Source: Bacteroidota bacterium (GTDB lineage Bacteria; Bacteroidota; Bacteroidia; Flavobacteriales; Weeksellaceae). Taken from it: a stretch of DNA of 64,000 bases. A program made the position numbers and the translations under genes. How positions within the stretch are numbered: position 1 is the first letter of the stretch; every line of letters begins with the position of its first letter. Shown here one piece after another: positions 41,731-50,484 of the stretch. A model generated the notes under the pieces. That model had not been told where the DNA came from. It ran no database searches and saw only the letters and a list, made by a program, of their open reading frames with translations. The stretch covers positions 62,001-126,000 of the forward strand of contig JAEXAR010000035.1 in NCBI GenBank assembly GCA_023394415.1, read 5' to 3'.

Positions 41731-42975
41731 ATGGAATTAAAAAGAGTAGTTGTAACAGGATTTGGTGCAATAACACCGATAGGTAATAATGCAAAAGAAT
41801 ACTGGGAAAGCCTTGTACAAGGCAAGAGCGGTGCTGCTCCGATTACTCTTTTTGATGCCACAAATTTTAAAACCAAATTCGCCTGCGAGGTAAAAAATTT
41901 CGACCCTTTAGCTTATTTTGAAAAGAAAGAAGCTAAAAAAATGGACCGAAACACCCAATTAGGAATTGTGGCTGCAAGAGAAGCGGTAGAACATTCCAAA
42001 ATTCTTGAAGGCGAACTAAATAAAAATAGAGTCGGCGTAATTTGGGGTTCAGGAATTGGAGGTCTTGAGACTTTTGAAACTGAAGTTTTAGGATGGGCCA
42101 ATACGGATATCCCTCGTTTCAATCCATTTTTTATCCCAAAAATGATTGCCGACATCACTCCTGGTCATATTTCTATGGAATATGGTTTCCACGGGCCAAA
42201 CTACACAACTGTTTCCGCTTGTGCCTCTTCTGCTAACGCTTTAATTGATTCCAAAATGCTGATCCAACTTGGTAAAGCAGATGTTATCGTGTGTGGTGGT
42301 TCAGAAGCTGCCGTAACTGCAAGCGGTGTTGGAGGTTTCAATGCTATGATGGCACTTTCAACAAGAAATGATGATCCGCAAACAGCATCAAGACCATTTG
42401 ATAAAGACCGTGACGGTTTTGTTTTGGGCGAAGGTGCAGGATGTATCATTTTGGAAGAATATGAACACGCTGTAAAGCGCGGAGCTACAATTTATGCAGA
42501 ATTAAAAGGTGGTGGTATGAGTGCAGATGCTTATCATATGACTGCACCACATCCTGAAGGTTTAGGCGCATACTTGGTAATGAAAAACTGTTTGGAAGAC
42601 GCCGGTGTAACAACTGATGAAGTAGATCATATCAATATGCATGGTACTTCTACTCCATTAGGTGACATTGCCGAATCCAACGCTATTTCCAAATTATTGG
42701 GTGAGCATGCCTTCGACATTCAGATTAATTCTACCAAATCTATGACAGGTCACTTATTAGGTGCAGCCGGTGTTATAGAAGCAATTGCAGCACTACATAC
42801 CATTATCCACGGTATCGTTCCACCAACTATTAATCATTTTACTGATGATGAAAACATCGACAGCCGATTGAATTTTACCTTCAACCAAGCTGTAGAAAAG
42901 AAAGTAGACATTGCCATGAGCAACACTTTCGGTTTTGGCGGACACAATGCTTGTGTGCTGTTTAAGAAAATCTAA
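41731..42975 (+). CDS. fabF: 3-oxoacyl-[acyl-carrier-protein] synthase II
   Basis: The product has 414 residues. The catalytic triad is visible: Cys in TTVSACASSANAL, His in HGTSTPLGD and His in SMTGHLLGAAG. The C-terminal GFGGHNACVLFKK loop is typical. It condenses malonyl-ACP with acyl-ACP. It overlaps nothing and is 10 bp from rnc. Confidence 0.99.
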   Translation: MELKRVVVTGFGAITPIGNNAKEYWESLVQGKSGAAPITLFDATNFKTKFACEVKNFDPLAYFEKKEAKKMDRNTQLGIVAAREAVEHSKILEGELNKNRVGVIWGSGIGGLETFETEVLGWANTDIPRFNPFFIPKMIADITPGHISMEYGFHGPNYTTVSACASSANALIDSKMLIQLGKADVIVCGGSEAAVTASGVGGFNAMMALSTRNDDPQTASRPFDKDRDGFVLGEGAGCIILEEYEHAVKRGATIYAELKGGGMSADAYHMTAPHPEGLGAYLVMKNCLEDAGVTTDEVDHINMHGTSTPLGDIAESNAISKLLGEHAFDIQINSTKSMTGHLLGAAGVIEAIAALHTIIHGIVPPTINHFTDDENIDSRLNFTFNQAVEKKVDIAMSNTFGFGGHNACVLFKKI

Positions 42976-42985
42976 ATTCCGCTGA

Positions 42986-43747
42986 ATGGAGTTGCAGAAA
43001 TACTTTTCTAAATTTCTCCTAAAACGAAGAAAAAAGCTTAGTGAAAAAGACTTATTATTAAGTGCTGGGATTTCCAAAATCATCGGTCATAATATTCAAA
43101 ATATCAGTCTTTATCAGGAAGCATTTTCTTTGAAGGTTTCTTCTTCAAAAAAAACAAAAAACTACGAACGATTAGAGTTTTTAGGAGATTCAATTTTGGG
43201 CTCTATTATTTCTTGTTATCTTTTTGAGACTTATCCCGAAGCCAACGAGGGCTATTTAACGCAAATGAAGTCTAAAATTGTCAATCGGAAAAACCTCAAC
43301 AAAATTGGAGATGACCTTAAGTTGAAAAAGTTTATCCAAAATGACAGTTCATCTGTTTTAAGCGAGAATATTTCAGGAAATTTATTTGAGGCTTTAATAG
43401 GTGCTGTTTATTTAGACATCGGTTACGAAGCCTGCCAGAATATAGTTTTGCAAAAACTTCTTACCGCAAAAGAGATCATTAAACTTGAAAATAAAATTGT
43501 AAGTTATAAAGGTTTGCTGTTAGAATGGTCGCAGAAACGAAAAGTGCAACTGCGCTACGAGACATGTGAGGAAGAGCAGGCAAACAAGCAAACCGTATTC
43601 AGAAGTTATGTTTGGCTTGGTGATGAAAAAATCTCTAACGCTACAGAAACTTCAAAGAAAAAAGCAGAAGAAAAAGCAGCACAACGCGCATTTTACACCT
43701 TAAATAAAAAAGAAAACATTCTTGAAAAGCCTAAAACTGTTTCTTGA
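42986..43747 (+). CDS. rnc: ribonuclease III
   Basis: The product has 253 residues. The signature ERLEFLGDSILGSII and the second acidic cluster GNLFEALIGAVYLDIG supply the metal ligands, and a double-stranded-RNA-binding domain follows (YKGLLLEWSQKRK to KKKAEEKAAQRAF). It processes rRNA precursors and structured mRNAs. Its last 26 bases overlap the next gene. Confidence 0.98.
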   Translation: MELQKYFSKFLLKRRKKLSEKDLLLSAGISKIIGHNIQNISLYQEAFSLKVSSSKKTKNYERLEFLGDSILGSIISCYLFETYPEANEGYLTQMKSKIVNRKNLNKIGDDLKLKKFIQNDSSSVLSENISGNLFEALIGAVYLDIGYEACQNIVLQKLLTAKEIIKLENKIVSYKGLLLEWSQKRKVQLRYETCEEEQANKQTVFRSYVWLGDEKISNATETSKKKAEEKAAQRAFYTLNKKENILEKPKTVS

Positions 43748-44192
43748 TACCGAAGAAGAAGAAGATTTAACACTTGGTCTCATCCGACTTACCAAAGAAA
43801 TCCCCGATTACGAGCTTTTTTTTCATATCAACAGGATTAATGATGCTGAATTTAACCGGATAAAGGATATTACTAAAATCGGCACTTATTACGATTATTT
43901 TCATCCCCGTTTTGAGGCATACCAAAAAGAAACCAAAACCTGTATACAATTTATTGCCAACAAATCTGTGCAAAGCATACAGAAACAGGAAGTAACAGAA
44001 CTATTTGTAGAAGAAAACCATGTTAACTATCTGTTACCAAATCATAAAGATGTAGATTACTTGTTAAAAAGCAGTGATTCATTTGATGATTTTTCCGTAA
44101 TTTTGCTCCCTGAAAACCTGATGTTCCAAACACAGGAATTCAAGTTGAGTTCATATGATGAACTCTACCAACTAATTCAATACTATGAATAA
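43722..44192 (+). CDS. IPExxxVDY family protein
   Basis: The product has about 156 residues. The family-defining C-terminal motif appears as LPNHKDVDYLL; the N-terminal LFLDTEEEEDLTLGLIRLTK and ELFFHINRIN segments are also typical of this small Flavobacteriia family. It is cytoplasmic with no known function. I start at the TTG at 43722; the frame is open back to 43704 without an ATG, so the start is a non-ATG codon overlapping the end of rnc. It overlaps the start of pyk by 8 bp, so the three genes are probably translationally coupled. Confidence 0.85.
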   Translation: MKSLKLFLDTEEEEDLTLGLIRLTKEIPDYELFFHINRINDAEFNRIKDITKIGTYYDYFHPRFEAYQKETKTCIQFIANKSVQSIQKQEVTELFVEENHVNYLLPNHKDVDYLLKSSDSFDDFSVILLPENLMFQTQEFKLSSYDELYQLIQYYE

Positions 44193-45630
44193 ATATCTAA
44201 AAAAGACTAAAATAATCGCTACACTCGGTCCAGCATCATCTGACAGAGAGACCATTACCGAATTAATAAAAGCCGGTGTAGACATTTTCAGAATAAATTT
44301 TTCGCACGCTGACTATGAACTTGTAAGAACTAACGTCAATACGATTAGAGACGTTAATAAGGAATTAAGCACTAATGTTGGAATTCTTGGTGATTTACAA
44401 GGTCCAAAATTAAGAGTGGGCGTTGTAAAAGAAGGCTCATACCTTAATCCTGGTGATATTTTAACCTTTACCAACGAAAAAATTGAAGGCGATTCCAGAA
44501 GAGTTTATATGACTTACAAGGAGTTTCCAAATGATGTGAAAGTAGGTGAAAGAATCTTGATTGATGATGGAAAACTTGTGCTTCAGGTAACAGAAACCAA
44601 CGAAAAAGACATCGTAAAAGCCGTTACTATACAAGGTGGACCATTGAGTTCTAAAAAAGGGGTAAACCTTCCAAATACCAATGTTTCACTACCGGCACTT
44701 ACCGAAAAAGATATTGAAGATGCCAACTTTATGTTGGATTTGGAACTGGATTGGATTGCGCTTTCCTTCGTGCGTCACGCCCAAGACATTAAAGATCTGA
44801 AAACCCTCATTGCTAATCATCCTACTAATAAGCAAAAAACACCAATCATTGCTAAAATAGAAAAGCCTGAAGGCGTTAAAAACATTGACGAAATCTTGCT
44901 TGAGTGTGACGGATTAATGGTTGCAAGAGGTGATTTAGGTGTAGAAGTTCCGATGGAGGAAGTTCCTGCAATACAAAAGAATTTGGTTGAGAAAGCTAGA
45001 AATTATTCTAAACCTGTAATTATTGCTACACAAATGATGGAAACAATGATTACGAGCCTTACTCCTACTCGTGCAGAAGTGAATGATGTTGCAAACTCTG
45101 TATTAGATGGCGCCGATGCTGTAATGCTTTCGGGAGAAACTTCCGTAGGAAAATATCCTGTGGATGTGGTGAAAAATATGGCTAAAATTGTAAAAAATAT
45201 AGAGAGCACCCATTTTTACCAAAACAAAAACGCTCCTATTGAAAAAGAATTTAATTGTATTGATGACCGTTTTATCACAAACAGGATTTGTCTTGCTGCT
45301 GTAAGAATTGCCAAAACAACTTCTATAGAAGCTATTGTTACACTAACGCACACAGGTTATACTGCATTTCAAATCTCCGCACACCGTCCAAATTCGCATA
45401 TTATAGTTTTCAGTTCTAATCCACGTGTTGTGACGATGCTTAATTTACTTTGGGGCGTTCGTGCTGTGCATTATAATGATAATAGATCTACAGACGAAAC
45501 TATTATTCAAGTCAATAAAATTATCAAAGAATTAGGCTTTGTTGAAGAAGGCGATTTTGTTATCAACCTTAATGCAACACCTGCAGAGGACAGTGGTAAA
45601 ACCAACACACTAAGGCTAACAACGATTTAA
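44185..45630 (+). CDS. pyk: pyruvate kinase
   Basis: The product has 481 residues. The N-terminal TKIIATLGPASSDRETI, the active-site signature PIIAKIEKPEGVKN with VARGDLGVE and the MMETMITSLTPTRAEVNDVAN loop are diagnostic; a C-terminal regulatory domain is present. It makes ATP and pyruvate from phosphoenolpyruvate. It overlaps the IPExxxVDY gene by 8 bp and ends at a strong terminator. Confidence 0.99.
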   Translation: MNKYLKKTKIIATLGPASSDRETITELIKAGVDIFRINFSHADYELVRTNVNTIRDVNKELSTNVGILGDLQGPKLRVGVVKEGSYLNPGDILTFTNEKIEGDSRRVYMTYKEFPNDVKVGERILIDDGKLVLQVTETNEKDIVKAVTIQGGPLSSKKGVNLPNTNVSLPALTEKDIEDANFMLDLELDWIALSFVRHAQDIKDLKTLIANHPTNKQKTPIIAKIEKPEGVKNIDEILLECDGLMVARGDLGVEVPMEEVPAIQKNLVEKARNYSKPVIIATQMMETMITSLTPTRAEVNDVANSVLDGADAVMLSGETSVGKYPVDVVKNMAKIVKNIESTHFYQNKNAPIEKEFNCIDDRFITNRICLAAVRIAKTTSIEAIVTLTHTGYTAFQISAHRPNSHIIVFSSNPRVVTMLNLLWGVRAVHYNDNRSTDETIIQVNKIIKELGFVEEGDFVINLNATPAEDSGKTNTLRLTTI

Positions 45631-45649
45631 AATTATTATCATAAATAAG

Positions 45650-45675
45650 AAAGTTCTCTCAACAGAGAACTTTTT
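45650..45675 (+). terminator. terminator after pyk
   Basis: AAAGTTCTCT pairs with AGAGAACTTT across CAAC, followed by five T: a perfect 10-bp stem. Confidence 0.92.
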
Positions 45676-45695
45676 CATTTATATCAACCTTTGAT

Positions 45696-45710
45696 GCTCG
45701 CTTCGCTCGC
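45696..45710. repeat. GCTCGC palindrome in the pyk / aldehyde dehydrogenase gap
   Basis: GCTCGCTTCGCTCGC is a near-perfect palindrome unusually rich in GC for this genome. Its complement forms the core of the palindrome at 51704-51724. Confidence 0.6.
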
Positions 45711-45723
45711 ACCTTTTGTCACC

Positions 45724-47019
45724 TTAAATTTCTCCGATAATGGATTTTTTCACGACAAATTCTTCTAAAGCATACAGCGAAAGTTCTGTACCGTAACCGG
45801 AATTTTTTCTTCCCCCAAAAGGCATACGCCAATCCGAACGAAAAATCTGATTGATGGCAACGTTTCCACTTTCGAGATTTTCAGCAAAAAACATCGCTTT
45901 CTTTTTATCTTTGGTATAAACAGCATTTGCCAATCCAAACATGGTGTTATTGGCAATCTTCAAGGCATCTTCATCATTTTTGGCTTTAAATACCATTCCT
46001 AAAGGTCCAAAAAGTTCTTCATCTAATATTGGATTTCCTGAATTCATTTCGATCAACCCCGGTTCAAAAGCTATATTTCCAACCGCTGTTAAGGGAAGTA
46101 AAACTTCTGCTCCATTTTTTATTGCTTTTTTATATTGTTTTTCTAAATCAGAAGCTAAATCTTCACGAGCCATAAATCCTAGCTTAGTAGTTTTATTCAT
46201 TGGATCTTGCGGTTTAAATTTCTGATATTCTGAAATAAATTTTGCAAGAAATTCTTCATATACTTTGGCATGTATAATAAAACGTTTTCCAGCTACACAA
46301 GTTTGTCCGCAGTTCTGCAATCTTGCTTGCGCTCCGTCTTTTGCTGCCGAATCCAAATCAGCGTCTTCCAAAACGATAAAGGCGTCGCTTCCTCCTAACT
46401 CCAAAACGCATTTTTTAAGATTTCTACCGGCAATCTCTGCTATTTTTCTACCGGCTCCTTCACTCCCTGTTAATGAAACCGCTTTGATAATTGGGTTGCC
46501 AATCATTTCTTCTACTTCCTCGTGTGATACTTTCAAATTTGTGAAAATACCTTTAGGAAAACCAACTTCTTCAAAAAGCTTCTCCATCATATTACCACTT
46601 TTGTAGCAAATAGAAGCGTGTTTTAAGACTATAACATTTCCTGCAAGAATAGCGGGAACAGCAAACCTCAAAGCTTGCCAAAAAGGAAAATTCCATGGCA
46701 TAATTCCTAAAATAACACCCATCGGTTCACGATGAATTTCTGAAATTTTATGCTCGGTTTCTACTTTTTCGGGATTTAAAACATTTTCAGCTTTGGAATA
46801 ATACTCACACATTCCGGCACATTTTTCAATTTCAGCAACAGACTGTGCAATTGGCTTATTCATCTCCTTGGTGATGTTTTCAGCAAATTCTTGCTTTCTT
46901 TTAATCAGTTCTTTAGACAGTTTTGAAAGCAATTTCTGCCGTTCTGAAAATGGAACAACTTTCCATTCTTTAAAGGTTTTATCTGATTTTATTAGTTTGT
47001 TATGAATCGATTTTTCCAT
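45724..47019 (-). CDS. aldehyde dehydrogenase, succinate-semialdehyde dehydrogenase-like
   Basis: The product has 431 residues. NAD-binding and catalytic parts are complete: IMPWNFPFWQALRF, VSLTGSEGAGRKIAE, the general-base region KKCVLELGGSDAFIV and the catalytic cysteine in NCGQTCVAGKRF. The sequence is closest to short SSADH proteins of the YneI/Sad type. The N-terminus begins at MEKSIHNKLIKSDKTFKEWK and lacks about 20-25 residues found in most family members; no better in-frame start is visible, so a slightly shortened enzyme is possible. It follows hutG but after a terminator. Confidence 0.9.
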   Translation of the reverse strand: MEKSIHNKLIKSDKTFKEWKVVPFSERQKLLSKLSKELIKRKQEFAENITKEMNKPIAQSVAEIEKCAGMCEYYSKAENVLNPEKVETEHKISEIHREPMGVILGIMPWNFPFWQALRFAVPAILAGNVIVLKHASICYKSGNMMEKLFEEVGFPKGIFTNLKVSHEEVEEMIGNPIIKAVSLTGSEGAGRKIAEIAGRNLKKCVLELGGSDAFIVLEDADLDSAAKDGAQARLQNCGQTCVAGKRFIIHAKVYEEFLAKFISEYQKFKPQDPMNKTTKLGFMAREDLASDLEKQYKKAIKNGAEVLLPLTAVGNIAFEPGLIEMNSGNPILDEELFGPLGMVFKAKNDEDALKIANNTMFGLANAVYTKDKKKAMFFAENLESGNVAINQIFRSDWRMPFGGRKNSGYGTELSLYALEEFVVKKSIIGEI

Positions 47020-47034
47020 AGTTGTAAAATTAGC

Positions 47035-47063
47035 AAAAAAGCACCCTTTTTAAGAATGCTTTT
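47035..47063 (-). terminator. terminator after hutG
   Basis: AAAAGCA with G-U-extended TTC pairs with GGG-TGCTTTT around a 7-nt loop, and six T follow on the minus strand. Confidence 0.75.
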
Positions 47064-47097
47064 GATTTATTACGTCTGTAAGACAAATTTGGCATAA

Positions 47098-48033
47098 CTA
47101 TAATTCACGATAATGGTACATCAACCATTCATTTACAAGGTTTGCAGCAAGTCTTGATGTACGCTCACCAATATCATAAGCCGGATTAACTTCAGCAACA
47201 TCCATCGCCAATAATTTTTCATTTTTTAGGATATGTCTAAAATAATGAGTGAAAGTTGCATCCACAAACAATCCATTATAGGCCAAAGCTGAAACTCCAG
47301 GTGCGATAGAAGCATTGAAGACATCCATACAAATGGTAAGATACATCACATCTACTTCTGCAAACAGCTCATCAATTCTTTGGTATATAGAAGGCAAATT
47401 TTCAAAAAACAATTCTTCTGAGAGAATATATTTCATACCATAATGATGAGCGGTATCAAATAGTTTCAGGGTATTAGAATTTCTTTGAATTCCTATATGA
47501 AGAGAATGAATCTCGCTTTCTTGAGCAATCTGCCAAAAACCAGTACCTGAAGATGCTCCAACTCCATTTTCAGGTTGGCGATTATCGAAATGTGCATCAA
47601 TATTAATGATCCCAATTTTCTTTTCGGGAAAAGCATTTTTTATCCCAGAATAGTGAGCGAAAGTCACTTCGTGACCACCACCTAAAACTATTGAATATGC
47701 TCCCTTACTTAAAACTTTAGTTACAGAATCAGCTAGTTTTTGTTGCGCCGTTTCTAAATCGTTATTTTCACAATAGATGTTTCCAAAATCTCTTAAAACA
47801 AAATTTGGAAAAATGACCGGAAAATTCGACATGTTTTTTCTGATAAGATTGGGTGCATCTTTAGCACCAACTCTCCCTTTATTACGGCGCACACCTTCGT
47901 CTACTGCAAAACCGTGTAAAACGAAATCTTTCGGTGTAATATTTTTATCAAAACTAATTTTTTGGAAAATTCGGTGATTTAAGACATCATCACCATCAAA
48001 TCTTCCGCTCCAAATATTTTCAAGATTATCCAT
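47098..48033 (-). CDS. hutG: formimidoylglutamase, arginase/ureohydrolase family
   Basis: The product has 311 residues. Arginase-family metal motifs: GGGHE in IVLGGGHEVTFAHY and DAHFD in IGIINIDAHFDNR. The third motif reads LTICMDVFNASIAPG, where most ureohydrolases have Asp-x-Asp; one of the two aspartates is Cys here. I believe this is common in Bacteroidota HutG, but could not check. Next to hutI it fits histidine degradation, hydrolysing N-formimidoyl-glutamate to glutamate and formamide. It lies 48 bp after hutI; hutH and hutU are not in the window. Confidence 0.88.
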   Translation of the reverse strand: MDNLENIWSGRFDGDDVLNHRIFQKISFDKNITPKDFVLHGFAVDEGVRRNKGRVGAKDAPNLIRKNMSNFPVIFPNFVLRDFGNIYCENNDLETAQQKLADSVTKVLSKGAYSIVLGGGHEVTFAHYSGIKNAFPEKKIGIINIDAHFDNRQPENGVGASSGTGFWQIAQESEIHSLHIGIQRNSNTLKLFDTAHHYGMKYILSEELFFENLPSIYQRIDELFAEVDVMYLTICMDVFNASIAPGVSALAYNGLFVDATFTHYFRHILKNEKLLAMDVAEVNPAYDIGERTSRLAANLVNEWLMYHYREL

Positions 48034-48081
48034 AAAGATTTTGGCTAAAACCTAATGTTTTTTTATTAAAACTAACTAAGA

Positions 48082-49326
48082 TTAGTCCTTACATATTCTT
48101 TCTCCATTAATGTATATTGCGTCCGGCGCTAAACTTCCTTGCTTGTAAAGTACATTTTGGAAGTTATCGGTTTTATAAGTTACAAAATCGGCTTTCATAC
48201 CCGTTGATAAAATGCCTCGATCTTCCAAACCTAACGCATAAGCTGATCTGAAAGTTATTCCTGCTAACACTTCAGCGGTAGAAAGTTTTTCGTAAGTTGC
48301 TAAAATACTGGCTTGCGTGATGAGATTTCCCATCGGTGCAGAACCCGGATTCCAGTCGCTTGCAATAGCCAAAATAGCTCCGGCATCCAAAAGTTTTCTA
48401 GCAGGTGTAAAAGGCTCTCCCAAGCCTATACTTGCTCCCGGAAGTGCTACTGCTACGGTATTTGATTTGGCTAAAAATTCAATATCTTCATCCAAAGTGG
48501 CTTCCAAATGATCTGCTGACTTTGCACCAACTTCCACTGCAACCCTTGAGCTTCCAGGTGTAAACTGATCAGCATGAACCGTAATATCAAAACCCAAAAT
48601 CTTGGCTTTTTCTAAAAAAAGTTTACTCTCTTCTGGTTGAAATGCAGATTTTTCAATAAATATATCTACTCTTTTAGCAAGATTTTCCTCCCTTACTTCG
48701 GTTAAAATCTCTTCCAGAAGATAATCCAGATATTTTTGTCCGGTCTCATCAAAATCTTTCGGTTTCATATGCGCTGCAAGACAAGTGGGGATAAGTGTCG
48801 CCTTGGTTTTGTTCTTGGCTTTATTAATCACTTTTAGCATTTTGATTTCCTGATCTTTATTCAGTCCGTAACCGGATTTTATCTCAATGGTGGTAATTCC
48901 TAAAGACACTAAAAATTCGATTCTTTCGAGCAAAGATTCAAGCAGTTCTTCTTCAGTCGCTTTTCTGGTATGTTCCACAGTACTCCATATTCCGCCACCT
49001 GCAGCTGCAATCTCGAGATAGGTTTTACCTGCATTGCGCATTGCAAAATCGTTTGCGCGATTTCCACCAAAACAGATATGAGTATGGCAATCGGTGAAAG
49101 CAGGTAAACAAATAGTTTCATCTTCGATAAAAACAATTTGAGATTTCTCTTTCTCTCTCGCAATGAGAGAACGCAACTCCTCAAAATTTCCAACTTTTTC
49201 TATTTTATCTTCATTAATTAAAATTCCACCTTTTTCTATAATTTCTAATTGGTCATCAGAAAGTTTTCCCCTTAAAGGAAGATTGGCGAGTGTTATGACT
49301 TGTTTAAAAGGACCGATTAATTTCAT
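48082..49326 (-). CDS. hutI: imidazolonepropionase
   Basis: The product has 414 residues. Amidohydrolase metal residues appear in FTDCHTHICFGGNRANDF, ITVHADQFTPGS and ILAIASDWNPGSAP. It opens the imidazolone ring to N-formimidoyl-glutamate in the histidine pathway, which hutG then uses; the genes lie in pathway order on one strand. It is divergent from ruvB with a 109-bp gap that holds a heptad array and the ruvB promoter. Confidence 0.96.
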   Translation of the reverse strand: MKLIGPFKQVITLANLPLRGKLSDDQLEIIEKGGILINEDKIEKVGNFEELRSLIAREKEKSQIVFIEDETICLPAFTDCHTHICFGGNRANDFAMRNAGKTYLEIAAAGGGIWSTVEHTRKATEEELLESLLERIEFLVSLGITTIEIKSGYGLNKDQEIKMLKVINKAKNKTKATLIPTCLAAHMKPKDFDETGQKYLDYLLEEILTEVREENLAKRVDIFIEKSAFQPEESKLFLEKAKILGFDITVHADQFTPGSSRVAVEVGAKSADHLEATLDEDIEFLAKSNTVAVALPGASIGLGEPFTPARKLLDAGAILAIASDWNPGSAPMGNLITQASILATYEKLSTAEVLAGITFRSAYALGLEDRGILSTGMKADFVTYKTDNFQNVLYKQGSLAPDAIYINGERICKD

Positions 49327-49362
49327 ATGCTAACAAAAATAACTTAATTCTACAGACTAAAC

Positions 49363-49404
49363 AACCGAAATTGAAAACTTAACCTTTGCCTCAACCTCAA
49401 CCTT
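49363..49404. repeat. degenerate 7-bp-period array upstream of ruvB
   Basis: Six heptads: AACCGAA, ATTGAAA, ACTTAAC, CTTTGCC, TCAACCT, CAACCTT. The TTTG of the ruvB -33 element lies inside it. The period is less obvious than in the other arrays. Confidence 0.5.
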
Positions 49405-49416
49405 TTACTATCTTTG
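49385..49416 (+). promoter_or_regulatory. ruvB promoter
   Basis: TTTG (49385-49388), 20 bp, TATCTTTG (49409-49416), 19 bp before the ruvB ATG. Confidence 0.75.
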
Positions 49417-49435
49417 ACGAAAGAACACTGAACAA

Positions 49436-50458
49436 ATGCCCGATTTTTTACATCCGGATAAGGAAAATTACTCTGAAGATGAGCTAATGCAGGAAGAACA
49501 GATTCGCCCACAAAGTTTTGATGATTTTGCAGGGCAACGGAAAACTTTGGATAATCTGGAGGTGTTTGTTGCCGCCGCCAAAAATCGTGGAACCGCTCTG
49601 GATCACACTCTTTTACACGGACCTCCTGGATTGGGTAAAACAACTTTGGCGCACATTATTGCTAATGAATTGGGAGTAAACTGTAAAGTAACTTCTGGAC
49701 CGGTTTTGGATAAACCCGGAAGTTTGGCAGGATTGCTTACTAATTTGGAAGAAAATGATGTTTTGTTTATCGATGAAATTCACAGGCTTTCGCCGATTGT
49801 GGAAGAGTATCTTTACTCCGCAATGGAGGATTATAAAATCGATATTATGTTGGAAACCGGTCCTAATGCACGAAGTGTACAAATAGGACTTAATCCCTTT
49901 ACATTAGTAGGTGCTACAACACGAAGCGGAATGTTGACCAAACCAATGTTGGCAAGATTCGGAATTCAAAGCCGTTTGGAATATTACACGGTTGAGCTTC
50001 TTTCCACCATTATCCAAAGAAGCTCACGTGTTTTAGGCGTAAAAATCTATGAAGATGCTTCCATTGAAATTGCCAGAAGGAGTCGTGGAACACCGCGAAT
50101 TGCTAATGCTCTTTTAAGAAGAGTTAGAGATTTTGCTGAGATAAAAGGCAATGGAGAAATTGAAATTAACATCACCAAATTTGCATTAAATTCTTTAAAT
50201 GTCGATGAATATGGGCTTGATGAAATGGATAATAAAATTATGCGCGTGATGATTGAAAACTTCAGGGGAAAACCAGTAGGAATCTCTGCTTTGGCGACTT
50301 CCATTGGCGAGAATCCTGAAACTTTGGAAGAGGTTTATGAACCTTTTCTTATTCAGGAAGGCTTTATTATCCGCACACCGAGAGGAAGAGAAGTTACTGA
50401 AAAAGCTTACCAACATTTGGGAATTACAAGACCGAAAAATCCCGGAGAGTTGTTTTAG
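49436..50458 (+). CDS. ruvB: Holliday junction ATP-dependent DNA helicase RuvB
   Basis: The product has 340 residues. Walker A in LLHGPPGLGKTTLAH, Walker B in VLFIDEIHRLS, sensor 1 GATTRSGMLTKPMLARFG and the C-terminal winged-helix (QEGFIIRTPRGREVT) are all present. It drives branch migration with RuvA. ruvA is not adjacent. It has its own promoter, and a WG-repeat gene follows 26 bp later. Confidence 0.98.
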   Translation: MPDFLHPDKENYSEDELMQEEQIRPQSFDDFAGQRKTLDNLEVFVAAAKNRGTALDHTLLHGPPGLGKTTLAHIIANELGVNCKVTSGPVLDKPGSLAGLLTNLEENDVLFIDEIHRLSPIVEEYLYSAMEDYKIDIMLETGPNARSVQIGLNPFTLVGATTRSGMLTKPMLARFGIQSRLEYYTVELLSTIIQRSSRVLGVKIYEDASIEIARRSRGTPRIANALLRRVRDFAEIKGNGEIEINITKFALNSLNVDEYGLDEMDNKIMRVMIENFRGKPVGISALATSIGENPETLEEVYEPFLIQEGFIIRTPRGREVTEKAYQHLGITRPKNPGELF

Positions 50459-50484
50459 TTTAACGCTAAAGCTAAATTTCGCCT

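Noticed and set aside
46265..46606. 113-codon frame antisense to the aldehyde dehydrogenase
   Set aside because: Within a conserved catalytic gene on the other strand; no independent support.
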